Shown: positions 1 to 5,570 of the stretch, piece by piece
Numbering within the stretch: position 1 is the first letter of the stretch
Layout: each line of letters begins with the position of its first letter
Assembly (NCBI GenBank): GCA_002347405.1
Contig: DDXB01000012.1
Coordinates: 15,959-27,038, forward strand
Source: Rhodocyclaceae bacterium UBA2271
Lineage (GTDB): Bacteria > Pseudomonadota > Gammaproteobacteria > Burkholderiales > Rhodocyclaceae
Length of the DNA: 11,080 nt
Reading direction: 5' to 3'
Translations under genes and position numbers: made by a program
Notes under the pieces: generated by a model
The model's database searches: none
Seen by the model: the letters and a program-made list of their open reading frames with translations, nothing else
What the model was told of the DNA's origin: nothing

Positions 1-25
1 CTTGGGGCGGCCCGGCGGCGGCATG
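1..25 (+). repeat. R1 repeat, 3' end only (cut by window edge), ending on the murD start codon
   Basis: These 25 bases are identical to positions 2677-2701 and 2806-2830, the 3' ends of the two R1 copies before murG. The shared core is TTGGGGCGGCCCGG followed by three GGC triplets and ATG. The ATG at 23-25 is the murD start. In the frame that encodes PWGGPAAA in the other copies, the codons here run to GCA (21-23) and then TGA (24-26), so the repeat frame closes in an ATGA overlap with murD, as it does before murG. The 5' part lies outside the window. Confidence 0.85.
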
Positions 26-1423
26 AATCTATCCGGAAAACACGTTCTGGTGCTCGGCCTCGGCGAATCGGGGCTGGCGATGGCGCAATGGTGCGCGCGC
101 AACGGCGCTACCGTGCGAGTTGCCGACACGCGCGCCGCGCCGCCGTACCTGGAACAATTGCGCCGTACCACCAGCGCCGACTTTTGCAGTGGTGAGTTTG
201 ACAAGCGTCTGCTCGACGGCATCGACCTGCTCGCCATCTCGCCGGGACTGTCGCCCGGCCTGCTGGTGGTGATTCATGCCCGCGCGCAGGGCATTCCGGT
301 CGTCGGCGAAATCGAACTGTTCGCGCAGGGACTAAGCGCGCTCAAACAGAATGTGCCGATAGTCGCAATCACCGGCACCAACGGCAAGACCACCACCACG
401 GCGTTGACCGGCCACCTCATCGCGGCGAGCGGTCGCACGGTCGGTGTGGCGGGCAACATCTCCCCGGCCGCGCTCACCGCCCTGATGGATTATCAGGATC
501 GCAACGCCTTGCCGCAGGCCTGGGTGCTTGAGCTGTCGAGTTTCCAGCTCGAGACGGTGAACACCCTGAATGCCGCCGCGGCCACCGTACTCAACATCTC
601 CGACGATCATCTCGACCGCTACATCGACCTGAATGACTACGCCAGCGCCAAGGCGCGCATCTTTCAGGCCAGCGCAGACCGTGCCGGCGTGCAGGTGCTC
701 AATCGCCAGGATGCGCGCGTGAAAAGCATGGCCCTGCCCGGGCGGCGACTTATCAGCTTCGGCCTCGATGCACCGGGAACTGTCGACGATTTCGGCCTGC
801 GTGAAAATCGCGGTGAACCATGGCTGGTACAGGGCGACCGTTTTCTGTTGCCAGTGAGCGAACTGCAAGCGGCCGGCCTGACCGGCTTGCACAATGCCGC
901 CAATGCCCTGGCCGCGCTGGCGCTGTGTGCCGCCATTGGCATCGATGCGGTAACGCTGCTGCCGGCGCTGCGCGCCTTTCGCGGTCTGTCGCACCGTGTC
1001 GAGAAAATCGCCGAAATTGGCGGCGTTACTTATTACGACGACTCGAAGGGCACCAACGTCGGCGCCACCGTCGCCGCACTCTCCGGGCTGGGCTGCAAGT
1101 CGGTGGTGATTCTCGGTGGAGAAGGCAAGGGTCAGGATTTCTCTCCTCTGAAAGATGCTGTCGCACGTCATGCGCGCGGCGTGGTGCTGATCGGTCGCGA
1201 TGCACCGCTGATTCATGCCGCCCTCGCCGGTTGCGGCGTCCCGCTGCTCGACGCCGCCAGCATGGACGAGGCCGTTCGCGCCGCTGCCGGACGCGCCAGG
1301 GCGGGCGACGCCGTGCTCCTCTCGCCGGCCTGCGCCAGTTTCGACATGTTCCACAATTACGAGCATCGCGCCACCGTATTCAAGGCGGCAGTGCAGGCTC
1401 TCGTCCAGGGAGGTAGTCAATGA
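23..1423 (+). CDS. murD: UDP-N-acetylmuramoylalanine--D-glutamate ligase MurD
   Basis: MurD is the cytoplasmic ATP-dependent ligase that adds D-glutamate to UDP-MurNAc-L-Ala. The 466-residue product has the usual length and three-domain Mur ligase layout. An N-terminal Rossmann-like part begins at HVLVLGLGESG. The ATP-binding loop ITGTNGKTTTT has its lysine near residue 122. The middle domain contains LELSSFQLE and NISDDHLDRY, and the C-terminal domain contains DSKGTN (about 340-345), LGGEGKGQDF and LLSPACASFDMF. The ATG at 23 is chosen because MNLSGKHVLVLG is a normal MurD N-terminus. An in-frame TTG at position 2 would add LGRPGGG, but those residues are encoded by repeat R1 and are unlikely to be native. 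The region before the ATG lacks a good Shine-Dalgarno sequence. The TGA stop overlaps the ftsW ATG as ATGA. Confidence 0.97.
   Translation: MNLSGKHVLVLGLGESGLAMAQWCARNGATVRVADTRAAPPYLEQLRRTTSADFCSGEFDKRLLDGIDLLAISPGLSPGLLVVIHARAQGIPVVGEIELFAQGLSALKQNVPIVAITGTNGKTTTTALTGHLIAASGRTVGVAGNISPAALTALMDYQDRNALPQAWVLELSSFQLETVNTLNAAAATVLNISDDHLDRYIDLNDYASAKARIFQASADRAGVQVLNRQDARVKSMALPGRRLISFGLDAPGTVDDFGLRENRGEPWLVQGDRFLLPVSELQAAGLTGLHNAANALAALALCAAIGIDAVTLLPALRAFRGLSHRVEKIAEIGGVTYYDDSKGTNVGATVAALSGLGCKSVVILGGEGKGQDFSPLKDAVARHARGVVLIGRDAPLIHAALAGCGVPLLDAASMDEAVRAAAGRARAGDAVLLSPACASFDMFHNYEHRATVFKAAVQALVQGGSQ
1407..1413 (+). promoter_or_regulatory. Shine-Dalgarno sequence of ftsW
   Basis: AGGGAGG lies 6 nt before the ATG at 1420, inside the last codons of murD. 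It fixes the ftsW start at the ATGA overlap and fits translational coupling of the two genes. Confidence 0.8.
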
Positions 1424-2595
1424 CTTCGGTCCATCTGCCGCGGCGCTTCGACACTGTCACGCGCACCCCCGACGAACTCGATCCACTGCTGATCTGGCCG
1501 GCGCTGGCCCTGTTGCTGACCGGGTTGGTCATGGTCTACTCCGCCTCCATCGCCACGGCCGAAGGCAGCGCCTTCACCGGTCACCAATCGACTTATTTCC
1601 TGATTCGTCATGCCGTCTATCTGCTGGTCGGACTGCTGGCCGGCTTGGTCGCCTTCCAGATTCCCTTGCGCTTCTGGCAGCAACTGGCGCCGTGGGCTTT
1701 TCTCGCCGGCGTGATCCTGCTGGTCGCGGTGCTGGTTCCTGGCGTCGGCCGCATGGTGAATGGCGCCCAGCGCTGGATCGGAATCGGCCCGCTCACCCTG
1801 CAGCCATCCGAATTCATGAAGCTGTTCGTCGTGCTCTATGCCGCCGATTACACGGCACGCAAACTGACTGACATGGGCAGTTTCCGCCGCGGCTTCGTGC
1901 CGATCGCGCTGGTGATGGCCCTGGTCGGGGGCCTGCTGTTGCGCGAGCCCGATTTTGGCGCTCTTGTCGTCATCGTCGTCATCGCCATGGGCATCCTGTT
2001 TCTCGGCGGCATGAACGGGCGACTGTTCTCCTTCCTGATCGGCGCCATGATGCTGACGTTCGCCTTCCTGATCTACTCCTCGCCTTACCGCTGGGAACGC
2101 ATCATCAGTTACATGGACCCGTGGCAGCATGCGCTCAGCAAGGGTTACCAGCTTTCGCATTCGCTGATCGCCTTCGGCCGCGGCGAGTGGTTCGGGGTGG
2201 GCCTGGGCGCCAGCGTCGAGAAACTGTTCTACTTGCCCGAAGCGCATACCGACTTTCTGCTGGCCGTGACCGCCGAGGAACTCGGCTTCGTCGGCGTCGT
2301 CGCCGTGATTGGCCTGTTCGCCCTGCTGGTGCAACGCTGCTTCGCCGTCGGTCGCCAGGCGCTGCTGCTGGAGCGTGTCTTCGCCGGCCTGACGGCACAG
2401 GGCATCGGCCTGTGGATCGGCTGGCAGGCATTCATCAACATGGGCGTGAACATGGGCCTGCTGCCGACCAAAGGCCTCACCTTGCCATTGATGAGCTTCG
2501 GCGGCTCCGGAATCGTCGCCAACTGCCTGGCGATTGCAGTGTTGTTGAGAGTCGACTACGAGAACAGACGGTTAATGAGAGGTCTTCCGGCGTGA
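1420..2595 (+). CDS. ftsW: Septal peptidoglycan glycosyltransferase FtsW (SEDS family)
   Basis: FtsW is the polytopic SEDS-family protein that polymerises lipid II at the division septum together with its partner transpeptidase FtsI. The 391-residue product is strongly hydrophobic, with about ten membrane segments expected for the family; the first covers roughly residues 24-44. Family signatures are visible: GRGEWFGVGLGASVEKLFYLPEAHTDF, AEELGFVG, and NMGVNMGLLPTKGLTLPLMSFGGSG near the C-terminus. The aspartate of the HTD motif (about residue 278) matches the catalytic aspartate of SEDS polymerases. The start overlaps the murD stop and has a strong Shine-Dalgarno sequence. The stop at 2593-2595 is followed after 2 nt by the ATG of a repeat-encoded frame rather than by murG, which has been pushed 230 nt downstream. 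Confidence 0.97.
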   Translation: MTSVHLPRRFDTVTRTPDELDPLLIWPALALLLTGLVMVYSASIATAEGSAFTGHQSTYFLIRHAVYLLVGLLAGLVAFQIPLRFWQQLAPWAFLAGVILLVAVLVPGVGRMVNGAQRWIGIGPLTLQPSEFMKLFVVLYAADYTARKLTDMGSFRRGFVPIALVMALVGGLLLREPDFGALVVIVVIAMGILFLGGMNGRLFSFLIGAMMLTFAFLIYSSPYRWERIISYMDPWQHALSKGYQLSHSLIAFGRGEWFGVGLGASVEKLFYLPEAHTDFLLAVTAEELGFVGVVAVIGLFALLVQRCFAVGRQALLLERVFAGLTAQGIGLWIGWQAFINMGVNMGLLPTKGLTLPLMSFGGSGIVANCLAIAVLLRVDYENRRLMRGLPA

Positions 2596-2597
2596 AC

Positions 2598-2701
2598 ATG
2601 GCCCCCCACGCTCGAAAAATCAGCTCGCTGCCCCCCATGAAATCACCCGAAGCGGTGACGGGGGGGCGCATGCCGCCTTGGGGCGGCCCGGCGGCGGCAT
2701 G
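2598..2701 (+). repeat. R1 repeat, copy A (shorter copy of a tandem pair)
   Basis: This copy runs from one ATG (2598-2600) to another (2699-2701). Its first 17 bases match 2703-2719 with one mismatch. Its last 86 bases (2616-2701) match 2745-2830 with two mismatches (2623 and 2669). Compared with copy B it lacks 24 bases after the CTCG at 2611-2614, a length divisible by three. It contains a C-run/G-run hairpin and a GCCGCC-TTGG-GGCGGC hairpin. Confidence 0.9.
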
Positions 2702-2831
2702 GATGCCCCCCCACGCTCGTCCCACAGGGATTTCCTGCGGTCACAAAATCACCTCGCTGCCCCCCATGAAATCACCCGAAGCGGTGACGGGGGGGCGAAT
2801 GCCGCCTTGGGGCGGCCCGGCGGCGGCATGA
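2598..2831 (+). CDS. Repeat-encoded relay frame between ftsW and murG (putative 77-residue peptide)
   Basis: This open frame starts 2 nt after the ftsW stop and ends with TGA at 2829-2831, overlapping the murG ATG (2828) as ATGA. It consists entirely of the two tandem R1 copies. The product is rich in Pro, Gly and Ala and carries a repeated block (SLPPMKSPEAVTGGR, then MPPWGGPAAA). No family is recognised, and there is no signal peptide or membrane segment. The likely role, inferred, is to let ribosomes leaving ftsW re-initiate and be delivered to murG, rather than to make a useful protein. There is only a weak GAGAGG about 15 nt upstream of the ATG, so initiation would depend on ribosomes terminating at ftsW. 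It could also be an untranslated spacer with a chance open frame, which is easier in GC-rich DNA. Confidence 0.4.
   Translation: MAPHARKISSLPPMKSPEAVTGGRMPPWGGPAAAWMPPHARPTGISCGHKITSLPPMKSPEAVTGGRMPPWGGPAAA
2630..2687 (+). other. Two hairpins inside R1 copy A
   Basis: First hairpin: GCCCCCC (2630-2636) pairs with GGGGGGC (2661-2667). Inside it, TCACC (2643-2647) pairs with GGTGA (2654-2658) around the loop CGAAGC. Second hairpin: GCCGCC (2672-2677) pairs with GGCGGC (2682-2687) around TTGG. Neither is followed by a T-run, so they do not look like intrinsic terminators. Confidence 0.75.
2703..2830 (+). repeat. R1 repeat, copy B, ending on the murG start codon
   Basis: This is the longer copy of the tandem pair, running from ATG (2703-2705) to the murG ATG (2828-2830). 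It carries the 25-base segment 2720-2744, where copy A has a single base; that segment holds a small CAGG-GATTT-CCTG hairpin. The rest is almost identical to copy A (84 of the last 86 bases). Its final 25 bases equal the window start before murD. Confidence 0.9.
2759..2816 (+). other. Two hairpins inside R1 copy B
   Basis: The structures are the same as in copy A. GCCCCCC (2759-2765) pairs with GGGGGGC (2790-2796), enclosing TCACC (2772-2776) and GGTGA (2783-2787). GCCGCC (2801-2806) pairs with GGCGGC (2811-2816). The second stem ends 11 nt before the murG ATG, so it could affect murG initiation. Confidence 0.75.
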
Positions 2832-3883
2832 AGACCATCGTCATCATGGCCGGCGGCACGGGCGGGCACATCATGCCCGGGCTCGCCGTCGCCGACGAAT
2901 TGCACCGCCACGGCTGGAAAGTGGTCTGGATGGGCAATCCGGGCGGCATGGAAGCGCGGCTGGTACCCGAGCGTGGCTACGCGATGGCCTGGGTGCGTTT
3001 CGGCGCGCTGCGCGGCAAGGGCCTGTTGCGCAAACTGCTGTTGCCGCTCAGCCTGCTCTCCGGCTTTGTGCAGGCGTGGCGGCAGTTCTCCCGCATCCGG
3101 CCGGATGTCGTGCTCGGCATGGGCGGCTTCATCAGCTTCCCCGGCGGCATGATGGCCGTGTTGCGCGGCATTCCTCTGGTGCTGCACGAGCAGAATTCCA
3201 TCGCCGGCCTGGCCAACCGGGTTTTGGCTGGCGTCGCGGATCGCGTACTGACCGGTTTCCCTGACGTATTCAAGAAAGGCCAGTGGGTTGGCAATCCGGT
3301 GCGGCATGCGGTCGCCGTCCTGCCAGCGCCGACTTTGCGCTATGGCGAACGCAGCGGGAAACTGAATCTGCTGGTGCTGGGCGGCAGCCTCGGCGCGCAG
3401 GTCCTCAACGAAACCCTGCCGCCGGCGCTGGCCCTGCTGCCGCCGGATGAGCGACCGGCGGTCGTTCACCAGGCGGGCGAAAAGCATATCGAGGCGCTCG
3501 CCGCGGCCTACGCCGCAGCCGGCGTCGAGGCGCACACGACGGCCTTCATCGAAGACATGGCGGGCGCCTATGCCTGGGCCGATCTGGTGATCTGCCGCGC
3601 CGGCGCGTTGACCATCGCCGAACTCGCCGCCGCCGGCGTGGCCAGCATCCTCGTGCCGTTCCCGCATGCCGTGGATGATCACCAGACCGCGAATGCACGC
3701 CTGCTGGTTCATGCCGGTGCGGCCATGCTGCTGCCGCAAAAGGAATTGACGGCGGAACGCCTGTCGCTGATCCGCAATCTGACGCGCGCCCAATTGCTCG
3801 AAATGGCCGACAAGGCGCGCGCACTGGCGCTGCCGGAGGCAACCGCGGCCGTGGCCCAAGCTTGCCGGGAGATCAGCAAATGA
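2828..3883 (+). CDS. murG: UDP-N-acetylglucosamine--lipid I GlcNAc transferase MurG
   Basis: MurG is the membrane-associated GT-B glycosyltransferase that adds GlcNAc to lipid I to make lipid II on the cytoplasmic face. The 351-residue length is normal. Visible motifs are GGTGGH at residues 9-14 (MAGGTGGHIMPGLAVADEL), EQNSIAGLANR from residue 121, GNPVR, GGSLGA from residue 185, and the nucleotide-sugar site RAGALTIAELAAAG with E265, followed by PFPHAVDDHQTANA. The ATG at 2828 gives the canonical N-terminus MKTIVIMAGG. The frame stays open upstream through the repeats: ATG 2699 would add 43 repeat-encoded residues and TTG 2807 would add seven. Both are judged unlikely. The Shine-Dalgarno sequence is poor (GGGGCGG, about 12 nt away). 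The stop TGA overlaps the ATG of the next relay frame as ATGA. Confidence 0.97.
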   Translation: MKTIVIMAGGTGGHIMPGLAVADELHRHGWKVVWMGNPGGMEARLVPERGYAMAWVRFGALRGKGLLRKLLLPLSLLSGFVQAWRQFSRIRPDVVLGMGGFISFPGGMMAVLRGIPLVLHEQNSIAGLANRVLAGVADRVLTGFPDVFKKGQWVGNPVRHAVAVLPAPTLRYGERSGKLNLLVLGGSLGAQVLNETLPPALALLPPDERPAVVHQAGEKHIEALAAAYAAAGVEAHTTAFIEDMAGAYAWADLVICRAGALTIAELAAAGVASILVPFPHAVDDHQTANARLLVHAGAAMLLPQKELTAERLSLIRNLTRAQLLEMADKARALALPEATAAVAQACREISK

Positions 3884-4077
3884 GTTGGCCCGCCCTCCCC
3901 CCGCCCCTCCCTCGCGGGAGGGGTGACTGTTGCTCGCTGCGCTCGTGTATTACGGGGTACTGCGTGGGAGCTGAGGTGCGGGTTGCGCCTGGCGGCGCGT
4001 GCCGCGTTTGCTTGGGGCGGCCCGGTGCAAACGCTGTTGTATTTCAAGTTGGCGACCAAGGGGGCCCTGGAACATGA
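3880..4077 (+). CDS. Repeat-rich relay frame between murG and murC (putative 65-residue peptide)
   Basis: The ATG at 3880 overlaps the murG stop (TGA 3881-3883) as ATGA. The frame runs open through the whole 190-nt gap and closes with TGA at 4075-4077, overlapping the murC ATG (4074) as ATGA. The product begins MSWPALPPPLPRGRGD and is Pro, Gly, Arg and Cys rich; no family is recognised. The frame crosses copies of repeats R2, R3 and part of R1. The double ATGA geometry suggests a coupling spacer, or an insertion that duplicated the original ATGA junction. Whether the peptide itself matters is unknown. A chance open frame is possible, but overlap at both ends is hard to explain without either mechanism. 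Confidence 0.4.
   Translation: MSWPALPPPLPRGRGDCCSLRSCITGYCVGAEVRVAPGGACRVCLGRPGANAVVFQVGDQGGPGT
3904..3961 (+). repeat. R2 repeat, copy A (hairpin plus conserved arm)
   Basis: The copy opens with a perfect 8-bp hairpin: CCCCTCCC (3904-3911), loop TCGC, GGGAGGGG (3916-3923). From GGGGTGA at 3920 to 3961 it aligns without gaps to 5509-5550 at the end of murC, with 31 of 42 bases identical, including TTGCTCGC, GCTCG and TACGGGG. In both places it sits just before the next gene of the operon. Confidence 0.7.
3989..4015 (+). repeat. R3 repeat, copy A
   Basis: These 27 bases match 11032-11058 at the right end of the window with two differences. The shared part includes CGCGTGCCGCGTTTGC. The last five bases (4011-4015) also belong to the R1 core. 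Confidence 0.75.
4004..4034 (+). other. Inverted repeat with a partial R1 core in its loop
   Basis: GCGTTTGC (4004-4011) and GCAAACGC (4027-4034) are perfect complements and enclose a 15-nt loop. The loop is the R1 core TTGGGGCGGCCCGG (4012-4025) plus T. Including C4011, 15 bases match the R1 copies, and then the similarity stops: there is no GGC run and no ATG. This looks like a mosaic or remnant R1 copy. Confidence 0.75.
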
Positions 4078-5570
4078 AACACAAAGTCAAACGCATCCAT
4101 TTCGTCGGCGTCGGCGGCGCCGGCATGAGCGGTATCGCCGAGGTGCTGGCCAATCAGGGCTACACGGTGAGCGGTTCCGACCTCGCGACTTCGGCGACGA
4201 CGCGTCGCCTGATCGAAAAGGGCGTGCGCGTCACCATCGGCCACGCCGCCGGCAATGTGCAAAATGCCGACGCGGTGGTGGTGTCGACCGCGGTGAAAGA
4301 AGACAACCCGGAAGTCGTCGCCGCGCGCGAGCGCCATGTGCCGGTCGTGCCGCGCGCCCAGATGCTGGCCGAACTGATGCGTATCAAGCAGGGCATCGCG
4401 ATTGCCGGCACCCACGGCAAGACGACGACCACCAGCCTGGTCGCCAGTTGCCTCGCCGAAGGCGGTTTCGATCCGACCTTCGTCATCGGCGGCCGGCTGA
4501 ATTCGGCGGGCGCGAACGCACGTCTCGGCCAGGGCGATTATCTGGTCGCCGAGGCCGACGAGTCGGACGCATCGTTCCTCTTTCTTTCCCCGGTGATCGC
4601 GGTGGTGACCAACATCGACGCCGACCATATGGATACCTATGGCCAGAGCTTCGACCGCCTCAAGCAGGCCTTTGTCGACTTCATTCATCGCCTGCCGTTC
4701 TACGGCGTCGCCGTGGTGTGCATCGACGATCCGCACGTGCGCGAAATCCTGCCATCCATCGCCAAGCAGGTGGTCACTTATGGCTTCACGGCGACAGCCA
4801 ACATCCGCGCTGAAAACGTCCGTGCCGCTGCCGACGGCAGCGGCCGCATGCATTTCGACTGTGTGCGTACCAACGGCACGGAATCGCGCTTTGCCGTCAC
4901 CTTGAACCTACCGGGCGAACATAACGTGAGAAACGCACTGGCCGCGATTGCCGTGGCCACGGAAGTCGGCGCTGGCGATACGGCGATCCAGAAAGCGCTG
5001 GCGGAATTCCACGGGGTCGACCGGCGCTTCCAGCGTTATGGCGAAATTGCCCTTCCCGGCGGCGGTCATTTCACGCTCGTCGATGATTACGGCCACCATC
5101 CGACCGAAATGGCGGCGACGCTGGCCGCGGCGCGTGGCGCCTTTCCCGGCCGGCGCATCGTGCTGGCCTTCCAACCGCACCGTTACACGCGCACGCGCGA
5201 CTGCTTCGAGGACTTCGTCAAGGTGTTGTCCGCCGCGGATGCCGTGCTGCTGGCCGAGGTGTATGCCGCCGGGGAAACGCCCATCGTCGCCGCCGACGGA
5301 CGTGCGCTGGCACGCGCGCTGCGCGTCACCGGCAAGGTCGAGCCCGTGTTTGTCGAGGACATCGCCGCCATGCCACAGGCGATTCTGGCCGCCGCGCAAG
5401 ATGGCGATGTCGTCATCACCCTCGGCGCCGGCTCGATCGGCGCGGTGCCAGCTTCGCTGGCGCCGAGCCAAAAGACGCCCCCCACCCCCGGCCCCCGCCC
5501 CGGGACGGGGGGTGAAGTTTGCTCGCCCTGCTCGATTGATACGGGGCACTCTGAAGGTAATTCACGCTAA
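4074..5570 (+). CDS. murC: UDP-N-acetylmuramate--L-alanine ligase MurC, with a repeat-encoded C-terminal tail
   Basis: MurC adds L-alanine to UDP-MurNAc, the first amino acid of the peptide stem. The 498-residue product starts MKHKVKRIHFVGVGGAGMSGIAEVL. It has the ATP loop AIAGTHGKTTTT (lysine about 116), AEADESDASF, NIDADHMDTY, EHNVRNALAAIAVA, and DDYGHHPTE (about 337-345) with AFQPHRYTRT after it. The family body ends around GAGSIGAVPASLAP, near residue 464. Residues 465-498 (SQKTPPTPGPRPGTGGE and on to the end) are Pro/Gly rich, unlike the family, and encoded by repeat R2. ATG 4074 is chosen by the family N-terminus; an AGGGGG tract lies about 8 nt upstream. The upstream extension to 3999 is repeat DNA. 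The stop TAA overlaps the murB ATG as TAATG. Confidence 0.97.
   Translation: MKHKVKRIHFVGVGGAGMSGIAEVLANQGYTVSGSDLATSATTRRLIEKGVRVTIGHAAGNVQNADAVVVSTAVKEDNPEVVAARERHVPVVPRAQMLAELMRIKQGIAIAGTHGKTTTTSLVASCLAEGGFDPTFVIGGRLNSAGANARLGQGDYLVAEADESDASFLFLSPVIAVVTNIDADHMDTYGQSFDRLKQAFVDFIHRLPFYGVAVVCIDDPHVREILPSIAKQVVTYGFTATANIRAENVRAAADGSGRMHFDCVRTNGTESRFAVTLNLPGEHNVRNALAAIAVATEVGAGDTAIQKALAEFHGVDRRFQRYGEIALPGGGHFTLVDDYGHHPTEMAATLAAARGAFPGRRIVLAFQPHRYTRTRDCFEDFVKVLSAADAVLLAEVYAAGETPIVAADGRALARALRVTGKVEPVFVEDIAAMPQAILAAAQDGDVVITLGAGSIGAVPASLAPSQKTPPTPGPRPGTGGEVCSPCSIDTGHSEGNSR
5483..5550 (+). repeat. R2 repeat, copy B, inside the 3' end of murC
   Basis: CACCCCC (5483-5489) can pair with GGGGGTG (5508-5514), the hairpin counterpart of the one in copy A. 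The arm 5509-5550 aligns to 3920-3961 without gaps (31 of 42 bases). Here the repeat is translated as part of MurC, in the same frame as in the murG-murC relay frame. Confidence 0.7.

Noticed and set aside
332..1420. Long antisense frame opposite murD (362 codons), with similar ones opposite ftsW, murG, ftsA and ftsZ (up to 397 codons)
   Set aside because: The opposite strand is a well-supported conserved gene, the antisense products match no family I know, and GC-rich coding DNA commonly leaves such frames open.
2678..2830. N-terminal extension of MurG from the upstream in-frame start
   Set aside because: The extension is pure repeat sequence, and MKTIVIMAGGTGGH is already the normal family N-terminus. 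It remains only a minor possibility.
2598..2830. CRISPR-like direct repeats
   Set aside because: There are only two long copies with no regular spacers, and a third copy lies elsewhere at a gene start.
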